A stretch of 54,224 nucleotides of DNA from JAIRVZ01 sp031553755 (GCA_031553755.1 JAVBKZ010000050.1:1-54224), one strand, 5' to 3'; positions 32,681 to 42,238 are shown, counted from the stretch's first letter. Notes: generated by a model from the sequence alone, not told the origin. Program-made: numbers and translations.

Positions 32681-34153
32681 ATGAACAAATCGCGGTATAT
32701 TTTATTCGGAATAGTAATATTTTTGATAACTTCGTTTCTTTCCTGTAAAGACGGTTACGATGATTATTCGTTCGACAGTAATCAAGTACTGTCTTTTTCG
32801 GTTGATACACTTTCTTTCGATACACTGCTTTCGACATTGGGTTCAACAACGAAAAAATTCATGATATACAATCGCCACAACAAACCATTGTTAATTTCTT
32901 CAATTCGTTTATCGGGAGATAATGGATTCAGAGTCAATATCGATGGACAAAAAGGACAGGAATTTTCCGATATCAGGATTGGAGCAGCCGATAGCTTGTA
33001 TGTTTTTGTCGAAGCGACATTGAAAGAAAATGCGAATAATACGCCGCAAATCATAACTGATGAAGTTGTTTTTGTAACGAATAACGTACAACAAAAGGTT
33101 GTGCTGGAAGCGTCCGGACAAGATGTTTACGTTTTTCGTTCTAAAATTTTTGAAGAATCCACGACATTGCCGAATGATAAACCTTACCTCGTTTTCGACA
33201 GTTTGGTTATCAAAGAAAATGTTACACTCGAAATTCCCGAAAACGTTACTTTTTATATGTATTCCAAATCAAAAATAAAAGTATACGGAAATATAAAAGC
33301 CAAAGGAACAAAAGAAAAACCGGTTGTTTTCAGGGGATACAGAACCGATTACCTGATTGACATTCCTTACGACCGTGTTCCCGGACAGTGGGGAGGTTTA
33401 CAATTTGCGTCTTCGAGTTATAATAATGAATTTGAATACGTACATATTCGAAATGGAATGTTCGCTATGAATTTTGAGTCATCCGGAACCGAAAATTCTA
33501 AACTCAAGATGAAAAATTCGATTCTGACAAATGTCAACGGACAACTGTTTGCTGCCGAAAATTGTAACATTGAAATAGAAAATTCCGAATTGTCGAACGC
33601 ATCGGGAGCATTGCTTTTTTTACGGGGAGGCAAATATAACTTCAGACATTGCACAATGGCCAATTATTTACCGGCGTGGAACAACATGTCTGTAACCGGA
33701 CAAACCATAGTACTTTCGAATTATAAGAAAGAAGGAGACAACACTATTTCCATGCCTGTCGACCAAGCCGATTTCCTGAATTGTATTGTTTATGGAAATA
33801 ATTCTTCGGGGTCAAATATCCTTTTTATGAAAGATAAGGATACAAATCCGGATGCTCCCTTTAATTATAAATTTCAAAATTGTTTACTGAAAACGAATGA
33901 TGAACTTGATAAAAATCAAACGATAGATTGTATTTTTAATCAAAATCCCGAATTTGTGAAATCCACAGCGGGAGATGATTTCATTTTCAGTTTTCAATTA
34001 GATTCAATTTCTCCCGCCCGCAATAAAGCAGATTCCAATATTTCCGCCAATCTACCTTACGACATGAATGGAGTTTACCGTTTCAATGATGAAGGCCCCG
34101 ATATGGGCGCTTATGAATGGACTCCTTCTACAAATACTAATTCCGAAAAATGA
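32681..34153 (+). CDS. Surface lipoprotein with right-handed beta-helix-like C-terminus
   Basis: The 490-residue protein has a lipoprotein signal (YILFGIVIFLITSFLSC). Residues 30-150 form an Ig-like domain resembling DUF1573 (LSFSVDTLSFDTLLSTLGST, FMIYNRHNKPLLISSIRLSG). The rest looks like stacked beta-helix turns (FEYVHIRNGMFAMNFES, NSKLKMKNSILTNVNGQ, AENCNIEIENSELSNASG), ending in a DMNGVYRFNDEGPDMGAYEW motif common in secreted Bacteroidetes proteins. The role is unknown; binding of a polysaccharide is a reasonable guess from the fold. It overlaps the EEP gene by 4 bases and so heads a three-gene operon. Confidence 0.7.
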   Translation: MNKSRYILFGIVIFLITSFLSCKDGYDDYSFDSNQVLSFSVDTLSFDTLLSTLGSTTKKFMIYNRHNKPLLISSIRLSGDNGFRVNIDGQKGQEFSDIRIGAADSLYVFVEATLKENANNTPQIITDEVVFVTNNVQQKVVLEASGQDVYVFRSKIFEESTTLPNDKPYLVFDSLVIKENVTLEIPENVTFYMYSKSKIKVYGNIKAKGTKEKPVVFRGYRTDYLIDIPYDRVPGQWGGLQFASSSYNNEFEYVHIRNGMFAMNFESSGTENSKLKMKNSILTNVNGQLFAAENCNIEIENSELSNASGALLFLRGGKYNFRHCTMANYLPAWNNMSVTGQTIVLSNYKKEGDNTISMPVDQADFLNCIVYGNNSSGSNILFMKDKDTNPDAPFNYKFQNCLLKTNDELDKNQTIDCIFNQNPEFVKSTAGDDFIFSFQLDSISPARNKADSNISANLPYDMNGVYRFNDEGPDMGAYEWTPSTNTNSEK

Positions 34154-35184
34154 AAAAAATATTCCCGGCATTCTTTTTTAGCCTCTTCCTGATAACTCCC
34201 GTATTATGCCAAAATACTTTCAGGGTTTTGTTTTATAATGTCGAAAATTTATTTGATACGGAAAAAAGTTCTAAAAAAGATGATTCGGATTTTACTCCCG
34301 AAGGAATTAAACATTGGACGGCAGGACGTTATCATAATAAGTTGAATAATATATCAAAAGTAATTACTTCGTCAGGAGAATGGGGAACTCCCGCGCTCGT
34401 TGGTTTATGCGAAGTCGAGAACGATAACGTAATGAACGACTTAACCAAGTATTCTCCTTTAAAAAAACAAGAATATAAATATATTGTTACAAATTGTGCC
34501 GACCGGAGAGGAATAAATGTGGCGTTGATGTATCAAAAAGACAGATTTAAATACTTAGAACATAAGGCTTATAAAATCAAATTTCCCAAACAGCCGGAAA
34601 AAGTAACCAGAGATATTCTGCATGTTTCGGGACAAGTGCAAACCGGAGATACTTTAGATGTTTTCGTTTGTCATTTTCCTTCCCGCCGTGGTGGAGAACA
34701 AGAGTCAGAACCCGGAAGAATATACGCGGCTTCATTTTTGAAATCAAAAACCGACAGTCTGACGCGTATCAGGAAAAACGCGAACATTATTATTATGGGC
34801 GATTTCAACGATGAACCATCGAATGAAAGTATGGAAAAAACTTTACGTGCATTTCCGCTTGAAAAAGAAATAAAACCCAAATGTTTGTATAATCTTTTTT
34901 ATAAATATGTTAAACAAAACAACACTGGCTCTTATAAATACAAAGATCAATGGAACGTTTTAGATCAAATCATTGTTTCCGGAAATTTAATCGACAGAAA
35001 ACAAACGTTTCATGTAAAACCGGAAAGCGCTGAAATATTCAACCGTGATTTTCTTTTAACAAAAGACACACAAGGTAACGGTGGACAACGTCCGAAAAAA
35101 ACATACAATGGTTCTAAACATGAAGGAGGATTTAGCGACCACTTGCCTGTAATGGTAGATTTTTCGATTATTGGAAGTAAGTGA
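34150..35184 (+). CDS. Secreted endonuclease/exonuclease/phosphatase (EEP) family protein
   Basis: The 344-residue protein has a signal peptide (MKKIFPAFFFSLFLITPVLC) and the EEP fold: FRVLFYNVENLFDTEKSS (Asn and Glu metal ligands), VGLCEVEND, FVCHFPSRRGGEQES, IIIMGDFNDEPSNESM (catalytic Asp-x-Asn) and EGGFSDHLPVMVDFS (His). All catalytic motifs are intact, so an active nuclease or phosphodiesterase acting outside the cytoplasm is likely; the substrate is unknown. It overlaps the upstream lipoprotein gene by 4 bases and precedes an M23 peptidase by 29 bases. Confidence 0.87.
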   Translation: MKKIFPAFFFSLFLITPVLCQNTFRVLFYNVENLFDTEKSSKKDDSDFTPEGIKHWTAGRYHNKLNNISKVITSSGEWGTPALVGLCEVENDNVMNDLTKYSPLKKQEYKYIVTNCADRRGINVALMYQKDRFKYLEHKAYKIKFPKQPEKVTRDILHVSGQVQTGDTLDVFVCHFPSRRGGEQESEPGRIYAASFLKSKTDSLTRIRKNANIIIMGDFNDEPSNESMEKTLRAFPLEKEIKPKCLYNLFYKYVKQNNTGSYKYKDQWNVLDQIIVSGNLIDRKQTFHVKPESAEIFNRDFLLTKDTQGNGGQRPKKTYNGSKHEGGFSDHLPVMVDFSIIGSK

Positions 35185-35213
35185 ATTGTGAATTTCACAT
35201 AAATTAAACAACA

Positions 35214-36887
35214 ATGCATTATAAGATAATATCAATCCTTTTATTTTTTTTATTTCACGTTTCGAATTATGCCCAAAACCTGATTCCTCCGATGGATATT
35301 CCCCTATATCTGAGTGGTAATTTTGGAGAATTAAGAAGCAATCATTTTCATTCGGGAATAGATTTCAAAACGGAAAGCCGAACCGGAATTCCGGTAAAAT
35401 CGGTCAAAGACGGTTATTTAGAAAGATTGGTAATCAGCCCTTGGGGATATGGACGGGTATTGTACATAACACATCCTGACGGAACGCAAACTGTTTACGG
35501 ACATTTGGACCGGTTTTCCAAAACGATAGAAAATCTGGCAAGAGACAACCAATATATCAAAGAATCGTTCGCCATTGATTTAACCCTTTCTCCTGATGAA
35601 TTCAGAGTGAAAGCGGGAGATATTATCGGATTTAGCGGAAATTCGGGGAGTTCGGGAGGCCCTCATTTACATTTTGAAATACGTGATTTATCCGCCAAAA
35701 CATTTATCGACCCTTTGCCCTATTTCAAGAATTCGATAGAAGATGATATTGCTCCTCAAGTGATGGGATTAATGATTTTTCCTCAAAAAGGAAAAGGGAT
35801 GATCAATGGCGGAAATACTGACGTAGAGATAAAAATAAAAAACGACAAGTCGGGAGAACAACTTCTTTCACCTCAAATTAAAGTGTGGGGTGATGTTGGC
35901 ATTGGAATCAAAGCGTATGATAAAATGACCGGTACTTATAACACATATTTGCCCCGGAAAATCGCGCTCGAAATAGATGGGAAAGAAATTTTCGCGCAAG
36001 ATATGGGCCATTTTTCTCTTTCAGAAACTCGCTACCTGAACAGTTTAATTTCTTTTGAAGAATGGATAGACAACAAATCTTTCTTTATGAAATCTTTTGT
36101 AGAATCAGGCAATAAGTTGAAAATTTATAAAACTAAATCCAACGGAATCATTAACGTTAAAGAAGAACGATTGTATAAATGCCGGTATACGTTGGAAGAT
36201 GATTACGAAAATAAAGCTGTTTTTGAGTTTGAGATTATTGGAGAAAAACAAAAAATAACGGAAAATAAACCACGAGGAATTTTATTTACCTATGATAAAG
36301 AAAATAAGTTTTCGAAAGAATATATTTCCCTGACAATTCCCAAAGGTAATTTATATACCGATATCGATTTTATTTATGAAGAAATTTCCGGATATACCGC
36401 TTTTTCTCCTTTATACAAATTAGGAGAAAGATATCCTCTGCATACGTATTGTCCTCTGAAAATCAAAATCAAGAACAATATTTTTCCTGATAAAACCAAA
36501 TACGGAATCATTAACGTTATCGGAACAAAAAAAAGTTGGATCGGAGGAAAATATGAAAACGGATACCTGAACACCGAAATCCGGGAATTAGGAAATTATT
36601 CTGTTTCAATCGATACAATTGCTCCTGTAATAAAACCCGAAAATCCTACAGGATGGAGTAAATCAGGAAAAATTTCATTCAAAGTAACAGATAACCTCAG
36701 TGGTATTACGGAATATAAAGGCACGTTAGACGGCAACTTTGTCCTCTTTGAATACGAACCTAAAGCGGCGCGCGTTTTCTGTAATTTTGACCCTCAACGA
36801 ATGAAAAAAGGTAAACAACAATTGATTTTTACCGTTAAAGACAACTGCGGCAATAAAAGCGAATACAAAAAAGAAATTTCGTTTTAA
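35214..36887 (+). CDS. M23-family metallopeptidase with C-terminal beta domains
   Basis: The 557-residue protein has a signal peptide (ISILLFFLFHVSNYAQ) and an M23/LytM domain at about residues 25-180: GELRSNHFHSGIDFKTE (first zinc His and Asp), VYGHLDRFS and GGPHLHFEIRD (HxH). All zinc ligands are present, unlike in the 2518-4503 protein. This implies peptidoglycan cross-bridge cleavage in the periplasm. The remaining 370 residues are beta-rich and may position the enzyme; IDTIAPVIKPENPTGWSKSG begins an Ig-like end domain. It is the third gene of the envelope operon starting at 32681. Confidence 0.9.
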   Translation: MHYKIISILLFFLFHVSNYAQNLIPPMDIPLYLSGNFGELRSNHFHSGIDFKTESRTGIPVKSVKDGYLERLVISPWGYGRVLYITHPDGTQTVYGHLDRFSKTIENLARDNQYIKESFAIDLTLSPDEFRVKAGDIIGFSGNSGSSGGPHLHFEIRDLSAKTFIDPLPYFKNSIEDDIAPQVMGLMIFPQKGKGMINGGNTDVEIKIKNDKSGEQLLSPQIKVWGDVGIGIKAYDKMTGTYNTYLPRKIALEIDGKEIFAQDMGHFSLSETRYLNSLISFEEWIDNKSFFMKSFVESGNKLKIYKTKSNGIINVKEERLYKCRYTLEDDYENKAVFEFEIIGEKQKITENKPRGILFTYDKENKFSKEYISLTIPKGNLYTDIDFIYEEISGYTAFSPLYKLGERYPLHTYCPLKIKIKNNIFPDKTKYGIINVIGTKKSWIGGKYENGYLNTEIRELGNYSVSIDTIAPVIKPENPTGWSKSGKISFKVTDNLSGITEYKGTLDGNFVLFEYEPKAARVFCNFDPQRMKKGKQQLIFTVKDNCGNKSEYKKEISF

Positions 36888-36960
36888 CCTGGAAAAATAC
36901 CGTTTTTCACCATCAGATAAGGTATATTATAGTTTCAACTATCAGTTATCAGCTATTAAT

Positions 36961-37776
36961 TTACTTAATTGTTATAAATCCGATTTCAGCTACAATCTTT
37001 TGTCCTTCGGCAGATAAAACATAATCAATGAACGGTTTTACTTTCTTTTCAGCTGTAGTTACATAATAGTAATACAATGGACGTACAACCGGGTAAGTTT
37101 TATTTTTAGCGTTCACAACCGAAGGTTCTACATAAGTTTTACCTTTATCATAAGAAACATGAATCGCTTTCACATCTTTATTCAAATACGCCAATCCTAC
37201 ATAACCGATAGCGCCTTTGGTCTGGCTAACCGACTGAATGATAGCGCCTGTCGCAGGCATACTCATGATGCCATTCATATAATTTTTGTTTTTCAAAACA
37301 CTTTCTTTGAAAAACTCATAAGTACCAGATGATGTTTCGCGAGAATAAGGAACGATTTTCAAATCATCACCGCCCACTTCTTTCCAGTTTTTGATTTTTC
37401 CGGTAAAAATACCTTCCAATTGTTCGCGGGTAAGATTTTTCACTTTATTGGAAGGATTGACCACAACAGCCAAAGCATCATAGGCAGCAACGACTTCTTT
37501 GACGGTCTTACCGCCTTCTTGTAGTTTTTGTTTTTCATCGAATTTTATTTTACGCGATGCTTGTGCCAAATCGGTTGTACCTTCGAGTAAAGCGGAAATT
37601 CCCACACCACTACCACCTCCGGTTACAGTTAAAGTACTTCCTTTATTAATGTTCATGAAACTTTCGGCTTCTTTTTGTGATAAAGGCAGCATCGTATCCG
37701 AGCCTTTAATCTTTTGAGCTTGCATATCGAATAATGCGCCCATAATAATAAATCCTGTTAAAATTGCTGTTTTCAT
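36961..37776 (-). CDS. pstS: PstS-like phosphate-binding protein
   Basis: The secreted substrate-binding protein (PBP-like superfamily) begins MKTAILTGFIIMGALFDMQA, which is why ATG 37776 is chosen over the longer frame from 37824. The mature part shows GSDTMLPLSQKEAESF, TVTGGGSGVGISALLEGTTD, the phosphate-contact-like RETSSGTYEFF and the usual KGAIGYVGLAYLNKDVKAI. It is 271 residues, at the short end for PstS. The permease and ATPase genes pstC, pstA and pstB are not adjacent: its neighbours are an M23 peptidase gene (convergent) and a FadL-type gene. A phosphate role is likely but not certain. Confidence 0.85.
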   Translation of the reverse strand: MKTAILTGFIIMGALFDMQAQKIKGSDTMLPLSQKEAESFMNINKGSTLTVTGGGSGVGISALLEGTTDLAQASRKIKFDEKQKLQEGGKTVKEVVAAYDALAVVVNPSNKVKNLTREQLEGIFTGKIKNWKEVGGDDLKIVPYSRETSSGTYEFFKESVLKNKNYMNGIMSMPATGAIIQSVSQTKGAIGYVGLAYLNKDVKAIHVSYDKGKTYVEPSVVNAKNKTYPVVRPLYYYYVTTAEKKVKPFIDYVLSAEGQKIVAEIGFITIK

Positions 37777-37885
37777 TTTTCTTGATTTTAAATTCTTTTT
37801 ATACAATGCAAAATTATTCTCCAAATATTACAAAACTTACAAGATATTATTACAATTTGGTTAAGATTTAGTTAGAAAACACTAA

Positions 37886-37928
37886 AACACAGAATTTTAC
37901 AAAATAAAATCCTGCAAAATTCTGTGTT
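37886..37928. repeat. Perfect inverted repeat, terminator-like
   Basis: Arms AACACAGAATTTT and AAAATTCTGTGTT match over 13 bases around a 17-base loop. It lies 42 bases after the stop codon of the FadL-type gene (minus strand) and upstream of the pstS start, so it may end the FadL transcript. It belongs to the AACACAGA repeat class. Confidence 0.55.
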
Positions 37929-37969
37929 ATCAATAAGAGAAATATATCGTATAAACCTATATTTAGGTT

Positions 37970-39571
37970 TTAGAATTTGTAACCAAGAGTAAGTAGGCCT
38001 TTGAATGTATTATTTTTGAATTTCGAGGAAGTAGATGCTAAAATTTGTCTTCCATCATCCGCAAATAACGGAGAAAAAGCATATAAATCATTGTCTTGAA
38101 ATTTAAATGAAAATGCTAAATCTATATAAAAATTAGGAGTGAATTTGTAACCTAATCCATAAGACATAGTATTGGCATCTCCTTCCAAAACATAATGGGG
38201 AGCAGTACTATTAAGTCCAAGCACAACCTCTTGTTTTCCATTTTTAATTTTTGCTTCTAATGGACTTTGAATCCAAGAATATCCGGCTCTTAGTGAAAAC
38301 TGAGAAGTTGCTCTGTATTCAATACCGGCCTTCAAAGTGTTTGCTCTTTTAAAATGTTCCGATATAAAAGAATTATCTTCTTGATATTCAAAACCATCAG
38401 TATATTTCAATTTCATTTGACTGTAATCGATATATTCATAATCAAGACTTAAAATTGCCTTTGCCCCTAATATGGCGGCAGCACTTGCAACCCATCTTCC
38501 CGGCGTTTGCAATTTATAATTAATTTCGGCAATATCGTTATCATCAGGAGCATGTCCTCCCCATGGTTGAACTGTTTCATACGGCAAGTTGGCAATCATA
38601 TCTCCATAACGCAAATCTTGCATATCATACCATGTTGGTGAATGATATGCCAACCCCAATCTTAGAGCATCAGTTGGTCTGAAAATAGCTCCAATAGAAA
38701 CCTGATATCCAGCTCCTTTGCTTTCAAGCCAATTCTCTAAGTCAAAACCTATCTTATCAGATGTAACAGGTAAAAAATCCTCTACATAATAAGAGTCCAT
38801 TCTATAAAATATATCAGTAATAGAAAATGTAAATCCTAAATATAATTTATTTGAAATATTGGTTCCCATAGTAAAGTCATACGATTCTATATGTCCTTCT
38901 TCTGAAACAGTTAAAGAATTATCATTGAGTTCATAACCATTAAATTGGCTTTCGTAGTAATCTTTTCCATTTATATTGTCAGCATTATAAATAATTCCAC
39001 TATATGTATTTGTAGGTCTATTATACAGATTATATCCTAACAGACTCATCCATGGAAGATCTTGGTAATACGCATTAGGATTATCTATAATATCAAGGTT
39101 AGAAGAAGATATTTTATTCGATATTATTGCTGTATAATCTGCTAACGACGTATTTCTATTTTTACCAGAAGCAGTATAATTTCTATCAAAATCTTTTAGC
39201 CTATTATATGAAAACCCAAAATTAAATGACTTGAAAACATTATCTGATAACGGCATATATCCCATGTAAGACACATTATCAAAGGCAAACTTAAACTTAC
39301 TTTCTTTTGCCGTATTCGTTTCTATATTATTAGATGTAAAACCCATAGAAGCAACAACTTCAGACGATCGATACACTCCAATTCCGGCAGGATTTTGGGC
39401 AACACCTGTGATGTCACCTCCTAATGCGCCAAAAGCTCCTCCCATAGAAATAGCACGAGCAGTCCCCATTTGACCATTACGAGACAGATTGAAAGCATCC
39501 ATTTCTCCTTGCGCATACATACCCAACGATACAATGAAAAACATTGTAATAAACAAAATATATTTATTCAT
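37970..39571 (-). CDS. OmpP1/FadL/TodX-family outer-membrane transporter
   Basis: Starting at ATG 39571 (MNKYILFITMFFIVSLGMYA) the protein has 533 residues with a clean signal peptide; the frame extends further upstream but only through the end of the preceding gene. The conserved FadL start is present (FNLSRNGQMGTARAISMGGA, then FGALGGDITGVAQNPAGIGV). A long 14-stranded-type barrel follows and ends in LLTLGYKF. FadL-type channels carry hydrophobic compounds across the outer membrane. It lies 28 bases after the Tyr/Trp/Ser-rich protein gene, so the two are co-transcribed. Confidence 0.9.
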   Translation of the reverse strand: MNKYILFITMFFIVSLGMYAQGEMDAFNLSRNGQMGTARAISMGGAFGALGGDITGVAQNPAGIGVYRSSEVVASMGFTSNNIETNTAKESKFKFAFDNVSYMGYMPLSDNVFKSFNFGFSYNRLKDFDRNYTASGKNRNTSLADYTAIISNKISSSNLDIIDNPNAYYQDLPWMSLLGYNLYNRPTNTYSGIIYNADNINGKDYYESQFNGYELNDNSLTVSEEGHIESYDFTMGTNISNKLYLGFTFSITDIFYRMDSYYVEDFLPVTSDKIGFDLENWLESKGAGYQVSIGAIFRPTDALRLGLAYHSPTWYDMQDLRYGDMIANLPYETVQPWGGHAPDDNDIAEINYKLQTPGRWVASAAAILGAKAILSLDYEYIDYSQMKLKYTDGFEYQEDNSFISEHFKRANTLKAGIEYRATSQFSLRAGYSWIQSPLEAKIKNGKQEVVLGLNSTAPHYVLEGDANTMSYGLGYKFTPNFYIDLAFSFKFQDNDLYAFSPLFADDGRQILASTSSKFKNNTFKGLLTLGYKF

Positions 39572-39599
39572 ATCAAAGCTTCTATAATTAAAATTACAT

Positions 39600-40877
39600 T
39601 TATCTACGAGACGAGCGACTACTTCCTCCGCTACTGCTTCCTCCTGATGAACGGCTGCTTCCACTCCCACCTCCAGAATAATTTCCTGAACTTCCTGATG
39701 AACGACTACTACTTCCACTAGAATAAGATTCTGAATTTCCATTTGATGAACGGCTACTATTTTCAGAAGAACGAGTAGTCATCTCGGAATTACCATTACT
39801 CCTATTGCTGTTATTATAACCAGAAGGAGTTGAATTTCTTGTAGAAGAATTCGTTGGAGTTGTTACTGATTCTGATCTGGAAGAACGAGTCCTAGTTGTT
39901 GTTCCATAATCGGAAGTAGAACGAGTATTTGTTGTCCTTTCTGAAGAATCAACAGTAGAACGGCCACTTCTAGTTGTGGAGTTCTTTACTTCAAGATCAT
40001 CCGAAGTTGTTGAACGGGAAGATCTGACTGTTTCATTAGAAGAAGAACGTGACGAACGCGATGATGCTCCAATAGATGTTGACCTTGAGTCATTCGAACG
40101 AGAATTTCCATATTCACTTCTTGAGGAACGTCCACTAGAAGAATAATTTCCTGAACTATTTCGATTACCTCTGTCATAAGAATTATTATATCTTCCTCCG
40201 CGAGAGTAATTTCCTACTGAATACGAGGAATAGTATTTTCCTCCATAATAAGGCCCGTAACCATAACAATAGGGGTTATAATATGGTGAATACCATGGAT
40301 TATACCAAGGAGAATACCATGATGAATAATACCACGGACTATTCCATCCATACCAATAAGGGTTATACCAAGGGTCGTACCATGGATAATACGAATTGTA
40401 ATAGTTGTATGGATAATATCCTCCATAACCGAATCCAATATTCAAACTAACCGAGGCTTGAGGTTCCGGTTCTACAAAATCAATAATGTAACCGCCATCT
40501 TTATCTGTGTAGATATTGACATTGTCGGTTCCTGTAATCGTTATTTTTGAAGGATCGTGGAATCTGACAATTCGTTGAGTATATTCTCCATCATCAATTA
40601 CTTCAATGACTGAATCTTCTGAAGACACAGGTTCTTCATATACATTGTTTCCACTATACCTGCGATTATATTCATCGACATCTCTCGCACTTGCAACCTC
40701 CGCTGTAACAACAGGATAAGATTGCTGGTTCGTTGCTTTTTTAGTTGCCTTTTGCTCTGTTTTTGACTCTTTTTTAGGTGAATAATAAATATCATCGGAA
40801 AAATCATCGTTTTGAGCCGCTATTGATAATGTCAAAAAAAGCATCGATAATAAACTATACCATCTGAAAGTTTTCAT
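39600..40877 (-). CDS. Secreted protein with Tyr/Trp-Pro-rich and Ser/Arg-rich low-complexity domains
   Basis: The 425-residue protein has a signal peptide (MKTFRWYSLLSMLFLTLSIA) and a folded-looking segment at about 60-145 (VIEVIDDGEYTQRIVRFHDP, NIYTDKDGGYIIDFVE). Residues 150-225 are made of short W/Y/P units (PWYDPWYNPYWYGW, SPWYNPWYSPYYNPY). The last 190 residues are Ser, Arg, Asn, Thr and Gly with many SRSS words. Such proteins are sometimes mislabelled vitellogenin-like; here it is a bacterial envelope or extracellular protein of unknown function. It precedes the FadL-type gene by 28 bases, and its promoter box is at 40931-40938. Confidence 0.7.
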   Translation of the reverse strand: MKTFRWYSLLSMLFLTLSIAAQNDDFSDDIYYSPKKESKTEQKATKKATNQQSYPVVTAEVASARDVDEYNRRYSGNNVYEEPVSSEDSVIEVIDDGEYTQRIVRFHDPSKITITGTDNVNIYTDKDGGYIIDFVEPEPQASVSLNIGFGYGGYYPYNYYNSYYPWYDPWYNPYWYGWNSPWYYSSWYSPWYNPWYSPYYNPYCYGYGPYYGGKYYSSYSVGNYSRGGRYNNSYDRGNRNSSGNYSSSGRSSRSEYGNSRSNDSRSTSIGASSRSSRSSSNETVRSSRSTTSDDLEVKNSTTRSGRSTVDSSERTTNTRSTSDYGTTTRTRSSRSESVTTPTNSSTRNSTPSGYNNSNRSNGNSEMTTRSSENSSRSSNGNSESYSSGSSSRSSGSSGNYSGGGSGSSRSSGGSSSGGSSRSSRR

Positions 40878-40930
40878 GTTCTTACTTTTTTATTTGTGAA
40901 ACTTTTTCTTTTCTTTGTTATTCTTTTTTA

Positions 40931-40961
40931 CAAATATAAAAAAAAGCGAGAAGATTGCAAG
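40931..40961 (-). promoter_or_regulatory. Promoter for the low-complexity protein/FadL operon
   Basis: On the minus strand CTTG (40958-40961) and TATATTTG (40931-40938) are 19 bases apart, a near-ideal -33/-7 pair, about 55 bases upstream of the start at 40877. Confidence 0.65.
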
Positions 40962-41007
40962 TGATTTTATAATATTTAACTATAATTCATTGTAAAACAA
41001 AGAGTTT

Positions 41008-41412
41008 TCACTTAGAATCATTTTTCTCTTTATTCATTCTCTCTTTGCCTTTCTTTGTAAATTCTTTTCTCTCGGATTTCCATTTATTGTATTGATCGCC
41101 TGTCAATACTTGCTTTAACTCATCGTCTTTAGCCTTCATTTGATTTTTAATAGCTTCTCTGTTTGACTCCCTGTCATTTTGCGCGGAAGCCATTTTTTCT
41201 TCGGCTTGTTTGGCATACCTTAAGTTAATTTCTTTGATTTTAACTTCTTGTTCGGAAGTCAAAGCCAAATTCTTTGTCATCATTTCTGTTTGCTTGGAAG
41301 CTCTTTCTTCCGCTGTCATCCTTTGTCTTTTCTGTGGTTCTTGTGCCGAAATCCCGACAACAAATAAAGAAACCACCATCAATAGAATACTTTTTTTTAC
41401 TAACGCTTTCAT
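41008..41412 (-). CDS. Spy/CpxP-like (DUF4890-type) periplasmic protein
   Basis: The 134-residue protein has a signal peptide (MKALVKKSILLMVVSLFVVG, cleavage near ISAQ) and a highly charged, all-helical mature part. It carries the repeat words LALTSEQEVKIKEINLRYAK and LKQVLTGDQYNKWKSERKE, the LTxxQ pattern of the Spy/CpxP group and of DUF4890. Proteins of this group act as periplasmic chaperones or stress sensors; no copper- or zinc-specific motif is visible. It is upstream of the low-complexity protein gene on the same strand but separated by a 130-base gap containing a promoter, so it is probably transcribed separately. Confidence 0.78.
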   Translation of the reverse strand: MKALVKKSILLMVVSLFVVGISAQEPQKRQRMTAEERASKQTEMMTKNLALTSEQEVKIKEINLRYAKQAEEKMASAQNDRESNREAIKNQMKAKDDELKQVLTGDQYNKWKSERKEFTKKGKERMNKEKNDSK

Positions 41413-41467
41413 GTTGAATTGTTTTTAAATTATACTTATTATTTCAAAAAAATCACACGAACAGAGC

Positions 41468-41506
41468 AGATAAAATCAACTACGCAAAAACCGTGCAATT
41501 TTATCT
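41468..41506. repeat. Short inverted repeat after peptidase E
   Basis: Perfect 9-base arms AGATAAAAT and ATTTTATCT flank a 21-base spacer, starting 28 bases after the pepE stop codon (minus strand). No T-tract follows, so a terminator role is uncertain. Confidence 0.3.
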
Positions 41507-41533
41507 CGTTAGATATTATTTCTAATGATAAGT

Positions 41534-42238
41534 TTAAATGATGAAAGAGAAATCATCTTTTTGACTTAATTCAACCGGATTTAATCCTTTTTTAAATATC
41601 CTCGCGGTCCTGTTTCCTACTAATGATATTTTTTTATTTTCTATCTTTAATAATGTGGATTCTCTTAATCCGACAACAAATACATCCGGATTAATTTCAA
41701 TGAATTCGTTGATTCTAGTTTCTCTTGTTTCTCCTCCAAAGCCTTCGGGATTAGCATCCAAATAATGAGGATTGATTTGAAAAGGGACTAAATTCAAAGT
41801 GTCAAAACTTTCCGGACAAATGATCGGCATATCGTTGGTTGTCCTTAAAGTAGGGCAGGCAACATTACTTCCCGCGCTCCATCCAATATATGGAGTTCCA
41901 GCCAATACTTTTTTACGGATTAGCTCAATCAGTTTATTTTGTTGCAGAAGATAAACCAATTTCCACGTATTCCCTCCTCCTATCACAATAGTTTCGGCAT
42001 TTTCAATAGCCTCAATCGGATTTTGAAAATGATGAATACTTGTTACATGATGCCCCAGTTCGGAAAACCGGTCTTCTACTTTCGATTCATATTCATCATA
42101 ACTGAATGTTACGGCCGCATAAGGGATAAAAACGGCATTAATCGTTTTTTCTCCTAAAAAATTCTTGATTTCCGATTTAGGCCATCCTAAATATTGTTCG
42201 CCGGGATTAGTTGAGTTGCTTAAAAGTAACAGTTTCAT
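41534..42238 (-). CDS. pepE: Dipeptidase E (alpha-aspartyl dipeptidase, S51 family)
   Basis: PepE hydrolyses Asp-X dipeptides with a Ser-His-Glu triad. The start is taken at ATG 42238 (MKLLLLSNSTNPGEQYL), matching the family; the longer frame from 42292 adds unlike residues. Visible motifs are VFIPYAAVTFSYDEYE, VIGGGNTWKL, the nucleophile segment YIGWSAGSNVACP (Ser within GWSAGS) and NPHYLDANPEGFGGETRE with the catalytic His. At 234 residues it has the expected length. It stands alone, divergent from the Omp85-type gene. Confidence 0.93.
   Translation of the reverse strand: MKLLLLSNSTNPGEQYLGWPKSEIKNFLGEKTINAVFIPYAAVTFSYDEYESKVEDRFSELGHHVTSIHHFQNPIEAIENAETIVIGGGNTWKLVYLLQQNKLIELIRKKVLAGTPYIGWSAGSNVACPTLRTTNDMPIICPESFDTLNLVPFQINPHYLDANPEGFGGETRETRINEFIEINPDVFVVGLRESTLLKIENKKISLVGNRTARIFKKGLNPVELSQKDDFSFII

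Noticed and set aside
40200..40440. Regular short repeats that might be taken for a CRISPR array or tandem DNA repeat
   Set aside because: The periodicity comes from PWY/NPW-type codons inside one long reading frame. Units vary in length and there are no spacer-repeat boundaries.
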